NCBI GenBank assembly: GCA_022841345.1
Contig: JALHRR010000029.1
Location: 1-63,842 of the forward strand
Length of the DNA: 63,842 nt
From: Saprospiraceae bacterium
GTDB taxonomy: Bacteria > Bacteroidota > Bacteroidia > Chitinophagales > Saprospiraceae
Reading direction: 5' to 3'
Shown here: positions 17,901-26,757 of the stretch, in pieces
Position numbering within the stretch: position 1 is the stretch's first letter
Layout: each line of letters starts with the position of its first letter
Translations under genes and position numbers: made by a program
The notes under the pieces: model-generated
Told to the model about the DNA's origin: nothing
The model's input: only the letters and a program-made list of their open reading frames with translations
Databases searched by the model: none

Positions 17901-20102
17901 TACACTTATATCTGGACGACTATTACCGGAAATATACTGAGCGGAACAAATACCCTGAACCCCGGTGTAGATCAACCCGGATTTTATTATCTAGAGGTTG
18001 AGAATATGAATAATGGCTGCACTCAAACTGACAGTGTGAATGTGCTGGTTGATAGCGGTGTTCCTGTGGTGCTCATTGAAGATCCTGCTGATCTTAATTG
18101 CAGAGATCAGACAGTAAATATTCAGGCAAATGGCTCCAGTCAGGGAAATCCTTTCGAGATTTACTGGTCGACGACTGATGGAAATATTGTCAACATTAAT
18201 AGCCCATTAAGCATTCAGGTGAATCTCCCCGGCACCTATGAATTAAGAATTTTGAATGCAGACAATCAATGTGAAACCATCAGGACCGTCACTGTCGCGA
18301 TTGATACATTGAGTCCGCTGATAGATGCAGGTCAGCCATTGGTCATTAATTGCATTGAAACCACTGTCATTCCTGATATGTCAGGATCAGATACCGGATC
18401 TGATTTTCAGCCTTTGTGGACTACCCTTAATGGCAGCATTGTTTCAGGGGCCAACACCATTCAACCTATATTTGGAACGCCAGGAATGTACTATCTGAAT
18501 ATCACAAGCAATATCAACCATTGTGTTTCCTTTGATTCAGTTTTTGTGGATATTGATACCATTTCGCCGAATGTGGTGTTACAGCCCGCCGATATACTTA
18601 CCTGTACCAATAATCTTCTGACTTTGACTTCTACGGGATCATCCGTGGGTGTTGAATTTGAATATTTATGGACCGGAAGTTTTCCGATAATTTCTCCTGC
18701 GAATCAAAATTCTGCTCAGATAGATCAGCCTGGTACTTATAATTTAGCCATTACGAATGTCCTCAATGGGTGTGTGAGCAATGCACAGGTATTAGTGATG
18801 GAAGACCGAGAGTTTCCTGAGATTACCATAGAAAATGTATTGCCCATTACCTGCTCCAGAACGGAAGTAATTTTGACAGGGCGGGTGATCAGTGGAAGTG
18901 GTGCTTATGAATTTGAATGGAATTCTCCTCATGGGAACATTTCCGGCCCCACACAACTTATTTCCACTCAGGCGACGCAAAGTGAGTGGTATTATTTTGA
19001 GGTCACAGATCAGGCCAACAGCTGTGTTAGTATTGATTCCATATTTATACCCGCAGATACATTAGCGCCACTGCTTGATGCAGGACCTGAGCAGACACTT
19101 ACCTGCAATATGTCAGTACTTCAACTCTCGGGAAATATCATTTCAGTGATTCAAAATCCGGGAATTATATGGTCAACAAATTCAGGCAATATCCTTCAGG
19201 GAGTTAATACTTTAACACCTTCTGTGGACAGACATGGATGGTACAATCTGCAGATTACAGATCCTTCCAATGGATGTACCGGCATTGACAGTACCCGAAT
19301 ACTGCCTAATCTGGATTCCATTCAATCCGCTGACTTACTGGTAGTTCAGCCAAATTGCTTCAGATCGGAAGGATCCATAACATTCAGCAGTATTACAGGA
19401 GGACAGGAACCCTACACCTATTCAATAGATGGGGGAGCACAATCCAGTGCAACGCTCACTTACTCTCAGTTACAACCCGGAGAATATCCAATTCTTGTGA
19501 CCGACGAGCATGGTTGTACGCTGAGAGATACCATTCAAATAATTGGTATTACTCCTGTTCAGGTGGAACTCGATCCAAATCATGTAGTGGAATTAGGAAA
19601 TAGTATTCAGTTAGTTCCTACACTGAATCTTCAATTGTCACAAATACAAAATATCGTCTGGACTCCGGCTGATTTTCTGGATTGCATCACCTGCCTTGAT
19701 CCATTCTCCACTCCTTTGAATAATATCCGGTATGAAATCAGAGTCAGGGATGAAAATGGTTGCGAAGATGTTGCCTTTACCAATTTGCGTGTGAATGCAC
19801 AGGGAGGGGTTTTTATTCCTGATATTTTCTCTCCCGGAAATGGAGACAACAACAATGATCATTTCACAGTCTTTGCAAGGGAAAATTTACTTTCCAGGGT
19901 GGTATTCCTGAAGATTTTTGACCGTTGGGGTAATCAGGTATTTCTCATGGAAAATTTCCCACCGAATGATGATAGTATAGGCTGGGATGGCACTTTCCGG
20001 GGACAGGAAATGAAACCGGCAGTATTTGCTTATGTCACTGAGGTGGAATTCATCAATGGGCAGAGAGAAATATTTTATGGGGATGTGACGGTGTTCAGGT
20101 AA
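14904..20102 (+). CDS. Giant surface protein: L-type lectin domain, about 12 Ig/PKD-like repeats, type B T9SS domain
   Basis: 1732 residues. There is no ATG at the 5' end: TTG at 14904 or 14907 precedes a signal peptide (LKRAIFYLISGWMFFGIHDIYAG). Residues about 25-150 are a beta-sandwich like a pre-peptidase domain. Residues about 165-355 are an L-type (legume-like) lectin domain (GADGICIVFQTNG, SWIVEFDTWQN, HVAININGN). About 12 repeats of 85-90 residues follow (about 460-1540), each starting around (L/I)(D/N/T)C, with Y-x-W-(S/T)-T-x-x-G-x-I and G-x-Y-x-(L/F)-x-V. A SprB-like repeat and a type B sorting domain (FIPDIFSPGNGDNNND ... RWGNQVF ... GWDGTF) end the protein. It is likely a cell-surface or secreted adhesin. 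Confidence 0.93.
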   Translation: MLKRAIFYLISGWMFFGIHDIYAGADPCSATPLANNMLTFQDEFINGTSSGSADPDCGEYDGTDEWYVTTVPSSGSMAIELLPGSVTNAAFALYGGSCGGVDLIRCVESYQCGADPMPKYFFEGLDAGATVYIRVWNEDGGGGSFSIRVSNPYGNPYVTTGTAMPVVIPGSSNCIQLTAATQGQAGCAWYPDPQDFSMPFSLDFNVGFGNIDANGADGICIVFQTNGIPICGQTGGGIAAGGIPNSWIVEFDTWQNSDQGDPPQDHVAININGNMTHGGHPPVILPNIEDGAFHQINITWDPGTMLFTVRFDGAVVISITYDIVNTVFNGQTLGHWGVTASTGGSVNQQTLCFESVELTNLDPVEVDAELILCAGESAELGGALQTEPGVYTDTYVGSNGCDSIVHTTLDFIPEIPDTEIMGSICEGETFSAGGMTFSVEGNYNIPLTTADGCDSLVVLDLEVISLEGIIAGDPIINCNEPLSEIQVFHDNPLSNLFYFWYSNNGGQIDGDPSLDNISVNQEGTYLVDITYESGNTICGPLTLEFDVVAQFIYPEIQMLQLGPLDCQNQTTILDASGSLDADLFEWAVQDGGPILTDIDQSSIEIGGPGTYLLTVTNLLSGCQSTEVFIIEQDGVRPEAIIGIIPELNCNNQTVQIDGSGSSAGPNITYEWSTTSGNINGDTNQNFMEADQPGTYQFVVFDNGTQCGDTLEFDIIENIDSIDFTILDIDTITCDMPTGSVSIQLSDAGTVTWTSTDGHTFTTGNNGTTIMSMESGTYSAVATNTLTGCPASIDIIIPENTELPVASAGNTIELNCHNATNMLDGSGSDTGHHTYIWSSANGQILQGETTLSPQIGAAGNYVLIVTDTINGCTAMSQVAVSADFETPVVVENTPDTLDCIINAVQVVITASNDNGQFAFEWSTVNGNILSDPKMNAIQTDEAAWYYYTVINPLNGCTTSDSVQIMVDRVLPIAEAGPAPIIDCINLIVSLDGNGTSTGNQYTYIWTTITGNILSGTNTLNPGVDQPGFYYLEVENMNNGCTQTDSVNVLVDSGVPVVLIEDPADLNCRDQTVNIQANGSSQGNPFEIYWSTTDGNIVNINSPLSIQVNLPGTYELRILNADNQCETIRTVTVAIDTLSPLIDAGQPLVINCIETTVIPDMSGSDTGSDFQPLWTTLNGSIVSGANTIQPIFGTPGMYYLNITSNINHCVSFDSVFVDIDTISPNVVLQPADILTCTNNLLTLTSTGSSVGVEFEYLWTGSFPIISPANQNSAQIDQPGTYNLAITNVLNGCVSNAQVLVMEDREFPEITIENVLPITCSRTEVILTGRVISGSGAYEFEWNSPHGNISGPTQLISTQATQSEWYYFEVTDQANSCVSIDSIFIPADTLAPLLDAGPEQTLTCNMSVLQLSGNIISVIQNPGIIWSTNSGNILQGVNTLTPSVDRHGWYNLQITDPSNGCTGIDSTRILPNLDSIQSADLLVVQPNCFRSEGSITFSSITGGQEPYTYSIDGGAQSSATLTYSQLQPGEYPILVTDEHGCTLRDTIQIIGITPVQVELDPNHVVELGNSIQLVPTLNLQLSQIQNIVWTPADFLDCITCLDPFSTPLNNIRYEIRVRDENGCEDVAFTNLRVNAQGGVFIPDIFSPGNGDNNNDHFTVFARENLLSRVVFLKIFDRWGNQVFLMENFPPNDDSIGWDGTFRGQEMKPAVFAYVTEVEFINGQREIFYGDVTVFR

Positions 20103-20554
20103 TTATCCTGTTTGCTCAAAAAAGTATCTTGTAAACTAATAATACCATAAATTTCTTGTGAAGTTGCCACAATCCCGCCTTAGAGAATAATCCGTAAAAA
20201 ATGGTTTTGAGTGAAGCGACCAAGGCTGTCACTGTGTGAGCATTAGGTGAGGCCGAGAAAGATATTGAGATGGCCTGTGAGCATTGAGCAGGAACTAGGA
20301 GAGCCAAAAGCGAGTTTGACAGACTTAGCGAAAGGAAAACGCATTTTTAGGATTAGGCTCTACAGCGGGAATGGTTTTTGTTTACTTTTTGCCATCTCAA
20401 AAAGTAAAAGCCCAGCCGGCTCGAGGCGAGTTAGATGGAATAAATTCCAATCAAATTCAATGAAAGGTAGTGGCTTACTTTAATTAGATTACTATAATTC
20501 AGATATTCACCATAAAGATAACCTTCCTCAATTTTCATTATTGAACACCACTTT
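20103..20554. other. Intergenic region with a strong hairpin
   Basis: No gene. At 20381-20408 an 11-bp perfect stem TTTACTTTTTG / CAAAAAGTAAA closes the loop CCATCT; without a proper T-tract it is not a clear terminator. The surrounding 20190-20450 is purine-rich and of unusual composition but codes for nothing convincing. Confidence 0.5.
20381..20408. repeat. Perfect inverted repeat
   Basis: 11-bp arms TTTACTTTTTG and CAAAAAGTAAA, 6-base loop. It lies between convergent genes (surface protein on plus, arsC on minus). Confidence 0.7.
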
Positions 20555-20938
20555 TCAATATAATTTATCTTTATTTAAAGGGTTTATCTTCAACCACTTC
20601 CATACTTTTTCAGGAGGTCTGGCCAAAACTACTTTTCTGCCTTTTATCACGATAGGTCTTTCGATGAGTTGCGGGTTTTTGGTCAGAATCTCAATCCATT
20701 CTTCTTCGCTTTTCTCCCCATCAGCAAATGATTCCTCATAAAGTGGTTCTTTCTCTCTGACTAATGCTTCTGCTGAAATTTTTAATTGACGAATAATCCG
20801 CTTCAGTTCTTTGCGGGAAGGCGGAGTTTGCAAATACAGAAATAGTTCCGGCTCAAATCTATTTTCCAACATGGTATTCAGTACTAGTCTGCTGGTACCG
20901 CAGCGTGGATTATGCCAGAATTTTACATCATTTTCCAT
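20555..20938 (-). CDS. arsC: ArsC family (glutaredoxin-type) arsenate reductase-like protein
   Basis: 127 residues, cytoplasmic thioredoxin fold. WHNPRCGTSR puts the catalytic Cys at residue 13 in the same CGTSR context as the plasmid-type arsenate reductase. RPIVIKGRKVVLARPPEKVW is the family's C-terminal signature. The reaction known for the family is glutathione/glutaredoxin-dependent reduction of arsenate to arsenite. No ars operon partner is near, so housekeeping relatives (YffB/Spx-like) remain possible. Confidence 0.85.
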   Translation of the reverse strand: MENDVKFWHNPRCGTSRLVLNTMLENRFEPELFLYLQTPPSRKELKRIIRQLKISAEALVREKEPLYEESFADGEKSEEEWIEILTKNPQLIERPIVIKGRKVVLARPPEKVWKWLKINPLNKDKLY

Positions 20939-21011
20939 AAATCAAAAGTATAAAATTTAACCTTCCGAATTGAGTTATAATTTTATTTTCCTAAATTTTA
21001 ACAAATTAAAT

Positions 21012-21042
21012 TTGACAATTTGACCGCAATAGTGTAAGTTTG
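21012..21042 (+). promoter_or_regulatory. Sigma-A promoter for the metalloprotease gene
   Basis: TTG at 21012-21014, a 20-bp spacer, then TAAGTTTG (21035-21042). This is close to the Bacteroidota consensus TTG-N(~19)-TAnnTTTG. The predicted start site is about 20-25 bp before ATG 21072. Confidence 0.6.
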
Positions 21043-21071
21043 TAAGAATCGCTTACTTCAAACATGAAATT

Positions 21072-23029
21072 ATGAAGAATTTAACCACAAACAAATACTT
21101 AACACGTGTAGTAAATATGCTACAAACGGGGGGGGTAAATATCTGAAATTCCAAACTTTCAGACACCCTATCACTTTTATTTTACTATTAATTTTATGGT
21201 TTTATTCTTCATTTACTTATGCACAAGCGCCACTCTTCCAGGTAATAAACCCACATACAACTCTAGATAGTGTCCAACAGAACATTATCACTTATCAAAG
21301 AACCACAGATGATTATTTGTCTGACTATGTGGTTTCTGTAGCACATCTTAAAGATGTACTTATTGGAAACGAAATCTCTTTTACAACCCCTTTTGATACT
21401 ACAAAACAGTTTACTGCTACTGTAGTCTATTATGATTATCAGGATTCTCTAAACTATGCATGGGCTGGAAAATTGGATGATGATTATGGTTATCTTGTAT
21501 TGTTAAGAAAGCCAGACGGTATTATAGGATACATTCAGACTCCGCTTGAGCTTTATTTCATTCACCCTGTTGGACATGAACATGCGGTTCTCATTGAAAA
21601 GAATTTAGAATTTCCTGAAGAGTATATTTGTTCGATGGATAGTGTGATATCAATGCAACAGTCGCTTGATATATGTGATGATGATTTTGACAGATGTCCT
21701 GCAGTAATAGATGTTCTTGCAGTTATTACAGATAATGCACTTGCATGGCTCGATCTAAATTTTCCAATTCTAACGTTTGAATTATTTAGCCAAATGATCA
21801 CTCTTGATTTAAGAGCTGTTTTCATGGAGTTGAGTTACCTAAATTGTAATATTGCTCTAATAAACAGTGAAGTCCCCAATAAACGATTCAGGTTTAGAAC
21901 AATTTTAGAAAACGTTCCTCTTACCACAAATAGTTTAAATGATGTAAACAATTTAGCAACGAATGATGACATTATGGTTCTACGGGATGATTTTAGAGCG
22001 GATTTGGTAATAGCGTTAACAAATCAGGCTTATGGGAATGTATTTGGAAGAGTCTTTGCAATTGGTCCAAATACAAATGCGATTGTTGGAATATCCCAAA
22101 TCAGATTTTCTAATGCACCTCGTTTCACCCTGGCTCATGAGTTAGCACATTTATTTGGTGCAAGACATGACACAGATACAGATGGTACCTGTGAACATGG
22201 ATTTTTATTTCAGGATCAGAATAGAGTTGATAGAAGGACAATTCTTGCTGCTTCTCCAGCAACGGTTTTAGGGCCCGGGGGAAGGGAGCTACACTTTTCA
22301 AATCCTGAAGTTTTTATTAACGGCGCAGCAAGTGGGACAGCAAATGATAATAATGCCCGTGTGCTAAGAAATGCTGGATGTACAGTAGCGGGTTATAAGT
22401 TGCCGCCTGAGTGGGCAAGTTTTATCTCATCTTTTGATGTTGTTTGCCGAAATGAATTAACATTTCAGGCATGCGCATTTATTATGGAGCCGGGTACAGG
22501 ATTTCCTGGGGAAGCTCCTTACACGTATGAATGGCATTACTCTGTAGATGGTGGAACATCAATTTATTTAGGTGATGATGAATGTGAATCTGTCACTCCT
22601 CCTGTCTCAGGGGCTTTTATGTATTTTTTCTTAACAATAACTTCTGATGACAATTTGGTAAATCATCACACCAAAATTGTAAAAATATTGGATACAAGTG
22701 ACCCGCCTTGTGCTCTTACTCGACCGGAAGTAACTAATTTTATTGTGATAAACGAGCATATTGATTTTCTTAAATTTGAATATCAAATAACTCCCAATCC
22801 ATCTCGGGGATTATTTTCAATCAGAATGTCAAATCGCGTTAATAAAATTGACGAACATGTCGTTACTGCTGAATTATCGGATTTGCACGGTAAACCACAT
22901 ATTAATATGCTAATAAACTTGACGAATTCTGAATCTGAATTTGATATTTCTAAACTGCCCCCTGGAACATACATTCTAAAAGTGACGAGAGGAGAATATT
23001 TTTCGTATCACAAAATAATTAAGCTATGA
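21072..23029 (+). CDS. Secreted reprolysin-like metalloprotease with T9SS domain; 5' end split at a G8 tract
   Basis: Uninterrupted from TTG 21317 (570 residues), but the same frame runs back to a stop at 21065-21067 and encodes a signal peptide (FILLLILWFYSSFTYAQ) at about 21170-21227 with no ATG. The only good ATGs (21072, 21117) are in another frame, which stops at 21144. A run of eight G (21128-21135) separates them; nine or six G would join MKNLTTNKYLTRVVNMLQTG to the signal peptide. Features of the enzyme: zinc motif HELAHLFGARHDTD (M12-like HExxHxxGxxHD), an Ig-like part, and a type A sorting domain (YQITPNPSRGLFSI ... HKIIKL). It overlaps the next gene by 4 bp. The tract could mean phase variation, slippage or a sequencing error. 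Confidence 0.82.
21128..21135 (+). repeat. Homopolymer G8 tract at a coding frame break
   Basis: Eight consecutive G in AT-rich surroundings, about 56 bp inside the predicted N terminus. It is placed exactly where a +1 (or -2) change restores one open reading frame from a promoter-proximal ATG through the signal peptide. Confidence 0.85.
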
Positions 23030-23568
23030 AACCACTCTATCTTTTACCCATATTGCTTTTACTTTTTGCTTGTGCAAAGGAGGAAGATTATACCAATATG
23101 CCAGTTTACTTGCCAGGAGATATTTCATCAGGCCATATTTCAATGAAAAAAAATGATCGGGATATGATGGCCAGTGCTTTTGCTACTAAATGTTTTCGTG
23201 ATGAAAGTAATTTAGCACTTAGATTTGAAGCCTTTGATAATGAAGGAACTCTGATGGAACAATACATTTTAGAATGTATGCAAATGAACCTTAACGATCA
23301 AATGCTGTGCAAAAATCAGGATATGAATTGCCTAGTTTGGATGCATTATGAAACCTTGATTGAAGACCAGTCTATTGATTCATACATTCTTGACACAAGC
23401 AAGAAAAACTTTATCCAAATAACAGAAATCGACGTTACTGGAGGTTGGATCAGCGGAAAGATGGAAATGCACTTTGACAGAGATAAATCTAAACCGAAAG
23501 GAAATGCAAATAACCCGGAAAAAGTGTCATTCAAAGAAGGCGACTTTAGTATAAAATTGCCGGATTGA
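23026..23568 (+). CDS. Hypothetical lipoprotein coupled to the metalloprotease
   Basis: 180 residues with lipobox ILLLLFAC (Cys about residue 16) after a short signal peptide. The mature part has no motif I recognise; it is mostly beta with a Lys/Asn-rich C terminus. Its ATG overlaps the protease TGA (ATGA at 23026-23029), so translation is coupled and the two products probably act together at the cell surface. If the protease frame is switched off at the G tract, this gene would also be translated less, which is inference. Confidence 0.8.
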   Translation: MKPLYLLPILLLLFACAKEEDYTNMPVYLPGDISSGHISMKKNDRDMMASAFATKCFRDESNLALRFEAFDNEGTLMEQYILECMQMNLNDQMLCKNQDMNCLVWMHYETLIEDQSIDSYILDTSKKNFIQITEIDVTGGWISGKMEMHFDRDKSKPKGNANNPEKVSFKEGDFSIKLPD

Positions 23569-23680
23569 TTTAATACTTCAACAGATCATATTGACCAAAA
23601 AATGCGGTATAATTCAGATCCTGGATTATGCCGTTTTTTTACATCATTTTCCATATCTGTTTGTTCTGTTTGTCACAAAT

Positions 23681-24118
23681 ATGAACAACATGATCTGGAA
23701 AACCAAACCCATGATAGAGACACTCAATTCATTCTCCAGAGGAACCGCTATCGAGCATCTCGATATTGCATTTACAGAAATTGGAGATGATTATTTAAAA
23801 GCTGAAATGCCGGTAAATCATAAGACCATCCAACCTGCAGGAATTTTGCACGGCGGAGCATCAGTGCTACTGGCTGAGACCCTGGGAAGTGTAGCATCTT
23901 CTCTTTGCCTCGATGATATCAATCAGGGTATTCCGGTCGGAGTGGAAATCAACGCTAATCATATCAAATCCGCAAGACCAGGTGAGGTAGTTTATGGGAT
24001 CGTCACTCCGATCCACATCGGCCGTAAGACACATGTCTGGGATATTAAAATTTATAATCAAAAGGAGCAATTGGTCTGTATCAGCAGGTTGACGACGATG
24101 ATTGTGGCGATGGGTTAG
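23681..24118 (+). CDS. Hotdog-fold thioesterase (PaaI / DHNA-CoA hydrolase-like)
   Basis: Start chosen at ATG 23681 (MNNMIWKTKPMIETLN), 145 residues; the frame extends upstream but that part is not protein-like. Visible family marks are HKTIQPAGILHGGASVLLAETLGSVAS and the HGG signature of the 4HBT/PaaI group, then PVGVEINANHIKSARPGEVV and SRLTTMIV at the C terminus. Relatives hydrolyse acyl- or aryl-CoA thioesters (for example 1,4-dihydroxy-2-naphthoyl-CoA, or stray enterobactin intermediates). The substrate here is unknown. Confidence 0.9.
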   Translation: MNNMIWKTKPMIETLNSFSRGTAIEHLDIAFTEIGDDYLKAEMPVNHKTIQPAGILHGGASVLLAETLGSVASSLCLDDINQGIPVGVEINANHIKSARPGEVVYGIVTPIHIGRKTHVWDIKIYNQKEQLVCISRLTTMIVAMG

Positions 24119-24151
24119 GTGTTTAAGACTATATAAAAACTCAGTATTTAT

Positions 24152-24283
24152 AACCCATGAAATGGGTTTAACCAATAGTAGCCCCGGGCTCGTTCTTCAA
24201 AACGAGCCCGGGGTTATGAATCAAAATGTTAATTGGTTTGGCGGGATTTTTGTATGAAATAAACAAAAATCATGACAAACCAA
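24152..24283 (+). repeat. Composite three-hairpin interspersed repeat (copy 1)
   Basis: Hairpin 1 AACCCATGAAATGGGTT. Hairpin 2 is GCCCCGGG-CTCGTT-cttca-AACGAG-CCCGGGG, longer than in the other copies but still fully paired. Then GGTTTGGCGGGATTTTTG, a short spacer, and CAAAAATCATGACAAA. Same order and orientation as at 60761. Confidence 0.75.
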
Positions 24284-24379
24284 CAGGCAGCGACTATGTT
24301 GCTAAAACAAACAATGAAGCCGAAATACACCATCGTGCATCACGGCTTCCAAATTTAAAAGCGTTTCTTTAGGCAATAC

Positions 24380-24658
24380 TTAGAATTTTGAAGCAAGCAG
24401 TTTCCTGTCCTCAAATTGCTCCACAGTCGCATCCAGTTTCTTCTTTACTGATTTTCGCTTCGGATCGATTCTTTTTCCTTTAAAGAATTCCTGATATATT
24501 ATCTGATGCTGAGCATCATAAATATATACGTGACTGCCCTTTTCATTTCGCTCCACGACCCAGTATGATTGAGTGGTAGCCGGGACATCTTGTGCTGCTA
24601 TAAATCCGGGGCAGAATAACAGCAACGCGTAGAATCTTTTTAAAAATTGTGTTTTCAT
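24380..24658 (-). CDS. Small exported hypothetical protein
   Basis: Start placed at 24658 (MKTQFLKRFYALLLFCPGFIAAQ), giving 92 residues with a signal peptide; the longer frame upstream is not protein-like. The mature part (SYWVVERNEKGSHVYIYDAQHQIIYQEFF) resembles short two-stranded repeats in other Bacteroidota exported proteins, followed by a very basic stretch (KGKRIDPKRKSVKKKLD). Function unknown. Confidence 0.7.
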   Translation of the reverse strand: MKTQFLKRFYALLLFCPGFIAAQDVPATTQSYWVVERNEKGSHVYIYDAQHQIIYQEFFKGKRIDPKRKSVKKKLDATVEQFEDRKLLASKF

Positions 24659-24864
24659 AGAATAAAATTTATAGTTTGATAAGTCTAAATTACATTCAAG
24701 TTTAAAGCCTGTGTGGCAAAATAGCCGGGTAAGCACTTCCGCTGCCAATATGTTGAATACTGGCAGATAAGTACATTAGTCGACGATGAAACACATTGGT
24801 ATACTATTTCATTGCTTTGGTAGAATGTAGCATTCGATTTCATTTTCAAACGACATTTGGACTG

Positions 24865-24872
24865 TATATTTG
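24865..24872 (+). promoter_or_regulatory. -7 box for the LytS/LytTR operon
   Basis: TATATTTG, a perfect TAnnTTTG match, 24 bp before ATG 24896, so the leader would be short. Confidence 0.55.
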
Positions 24873-24895
24873 AATGATTATCAAAGACATCGGAA

Positions 24896-26044
24896 ATGAT
24901 CCGCTTTCTGGAAAAATTTATACTTTCGGAAGAAGCTGCTTACAAGTGGAGCAGACATTTGTTTTTTTGGATCTGTGTACTGATTTCCAATATTCTTATT
25001 TATGGTAGCTCCCGACTTACCGCTTCCCGGGAAATGGCACATGCCGTGTACATCCACACGGCTTACGAAAGTCTGATGTTTATGACTACGCACATTTTTT
25101 TGACATATTCGATTATATACTTCTTATTCCCCCGTTACCTTTTCAAAGGAAAATATTTTCAGCTCGTCCTGGGCTCTATTGTGGTGGTATTACTGACTGT
25201 ACTTCTTTCTCAGTTTGTGGCTCAGTATCCGGTAGCATACTATAGAGAAATCAATAATCTCACCCCCATGAAATATCACAATTACTTCATAATAGGTATT
25301 CTGGGGGGATTCAGGGGAGGTCTTACTTTTGGGGGTTTTGCAGTGGCTATCAAACTTGTAAAATACTGGTATTTCAAAAAACAGGAATTACAACAATTGC
25401 AATTGGAAAAAACCCGGATTGAATTGAAATCCCTGAAAGATCAGCTGCACCCACATTTTCTGTTTAATACGCTGAACAATCTGTACGCAATGACCCTGCC
25501 GGTAGAAGGAAAATCTTCTGAAGTTGTGATGCGCCTGAGTGATTTGCTTCAGTACATGCTGTATGAATGTAAATCTGATTTTGTACCTCTTCAGCAGGAA
25601 TTGCAATTTATCAAGCATTATATCGAACTAGAGAAGCTTAGATTTGGGGACAATCTGGACTTGAGGTTTAATATTAAAGGAGATATTCAAAATCACGGAA
25701 TTTCCCCACTAATGCTTCTGCCACTTGTAGAGAATGCTTTCAAACACGGTGTCAGTGAAACCATTGAACAACCATGGCTATCTATAGATATTGACATTCA
25801 GAATGAGCAATTAAAATGCAGGGTTCTAAACAGTAAATTCCCTGGAAAAAAAGGATCTAACGGGGAGAAGGGAATAGGTTTGAAAAACCTGAAACAAAGG
25901 CTGGATTTAATTTATCCTGATGCACATAAAATTGAAATATTTGATGAAGAAGAAATGTTTATTGTCCAGTTAAATATTCAATTAAAATCCCAACCAATTT
26001 CAGATGTGATTTCGTCTTCACCATTCAAAAGCATCTCAACATGA
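24896..26044 (+). CDS. LytS/YehU-type sensor histidine kinase
   Basis: 382 residues. Four transmembrane helices (about 23-160) form the sensor part. The His_kinase domain (pfam06580 type) has QLHPHFLFNTLNNLYAM with the phosphoacceptor His probably at residue 185. An ATPase part carries LLPLVENAFKHG (N box) and GEKGIGLKNLKQRL (G box). It overlaps the downstream LytTR regulator by 4 bp (ATGA), which defines a two-gene two-component system in the inner membrane. The signal is unknown. Confidence 0.95.
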   Translation: MIRFLEKFILSEEAAYKWSRHLFFWICVLISNILIYGSSRLTASREMAHAVYIHTAYESLMFMTTHIFLTYSIIYFLFPRYLFKGKYFQLVLGSIVVVLLTVLLSQFVAQYPVAYYREINNLTPMKYHNYFIIGILGGFRGGLTFGGFAVAIKLVKYWYFKKQELQQLQLEKTRIELKSLKDQLHPHFLFNTLNNLYAMTLPVEGKSSEVVMRLSDLLQYMLYECKSDFVPLQQELQFIKHYIELEKLRFGDNLDLRFNIKGDIQNHGISPLMLLPLVENAFKHGVSETIEQPWLSIDIDIQNEQLKCRVLNSKFPGKKGSNGEKGIGLKNLKQRLDLIYPDAHKIEIFDEEEMFIVQLNIQLKSQPISDVISSSPFKSIST

Positions 26045-26757
26045 ATGTAGTCAAATGCCTTATAGTGGATGATGAGCCTTATGCTATTGAGGTTTTGAAG
26101 AACTACATTGATCGGATTCCTGCTTTGCAACTGGTTGCGACCTGCTCAAATGCCATAGAAGCCTTCAGCTTGCTTCAGGATACATCTATAGATCTGGTAT
26201 TTCTGGATATTAAAATGCCACAATTGAGTGGAACTGAATTAGTCAAAACACTGGAACATCGCCCACATATCATTTTTACTACTGCTTACAGAGAATATGC
26301 GTTCGACGGATTTGAGCTCAATGTGCTTGACTTTCTTTTGAAACCGGTTTCATTTGACAGGTTTTTAAAATCCATATCAAAGCTTCTCAAAGCAGAGAAT
26401 ACAAATGAGCCGGCCAAAGAAATCCTCCAACCTGCTCAGGATCAATTCCTTTATCTGAGAGTGGACCGGAAAATGATTAAAATAATGGTAGCTGACATCA
26501 TCTATGTTGAAAGCCTGAAAGATTATGTCAAAATCATCCTGAACAATAAGCAGATTGTTACCAAACATACCATCACTGCTCTGGAGGCTATGCTCCCTGA
26601 AGATCAATTCTTAAGGGTTCACAGAAGTTTCATCGTCAATAGTGAAAAGGTAGAAGCGATCACGCAATCTCACCTTCAAATCGGCAACAAGGAAATTCCT
26701 GTCGGCCCCACTTATAAGCATAATCTGCAGCAAAAGATCAAGTGGCCGGAGAGTTGA
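26041..26757 (+). CDS. LytTR family response regulator
   Basis: 238 residues. The receiver domain (about 5-120) has acidic pocket DDE (10-12), phosphoacceptor Asp56 in LVFLDIKMP and the Lys of LLKPVS. The LytTR DNA-binding domain (about 137-235) contains YVESLKDYVKI, LRVHRSFIVN and IPVGPTYK. LytTR regulators bind direct repeats upstream of their targets. It is translationally coupled to the kinase. Confidence 0.95.
   Translation: MNVVKCLIVDDEPYAIEVLKNYIDRIPALQLVATCSNAIEAFSLLQDTSIDLVFLDIKMPQLSGTELVKTLEHRPHIIFTTAYREYAFDGFELNVLDFLLKPVSFDRFLKSISKLLKAENTNEPAKEILQPAQDQFLYLRVDRKMIKIMVADIIYVESLKDYVKIILNNKQIVTKHTITALEAMLPEDQFLRVHRSFIVNSEKVEAITQSHLQIGNKEIPVGPTYKHNLQQKIKWPES

Noticed and set aside
20190-20450. 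Protein-coding or RNA gene downstream of the giant surface protein.
   Set aside because: Open frames are short and unlike any family; only a hairpin is evident.
23591-23680. Extended N terminus of the thioesterase from TTG 23591.
   Set aside because: Residues before MNNMIWK are not like the family; ATG 23681 fits its length.
24152-24283. Terminator reading of the hairpins in the composite repeat.
   Set aside because: The hairpins are repeated in the same order at several loci in both orientations and without T-tracts, so a plain terminator role is not enough.
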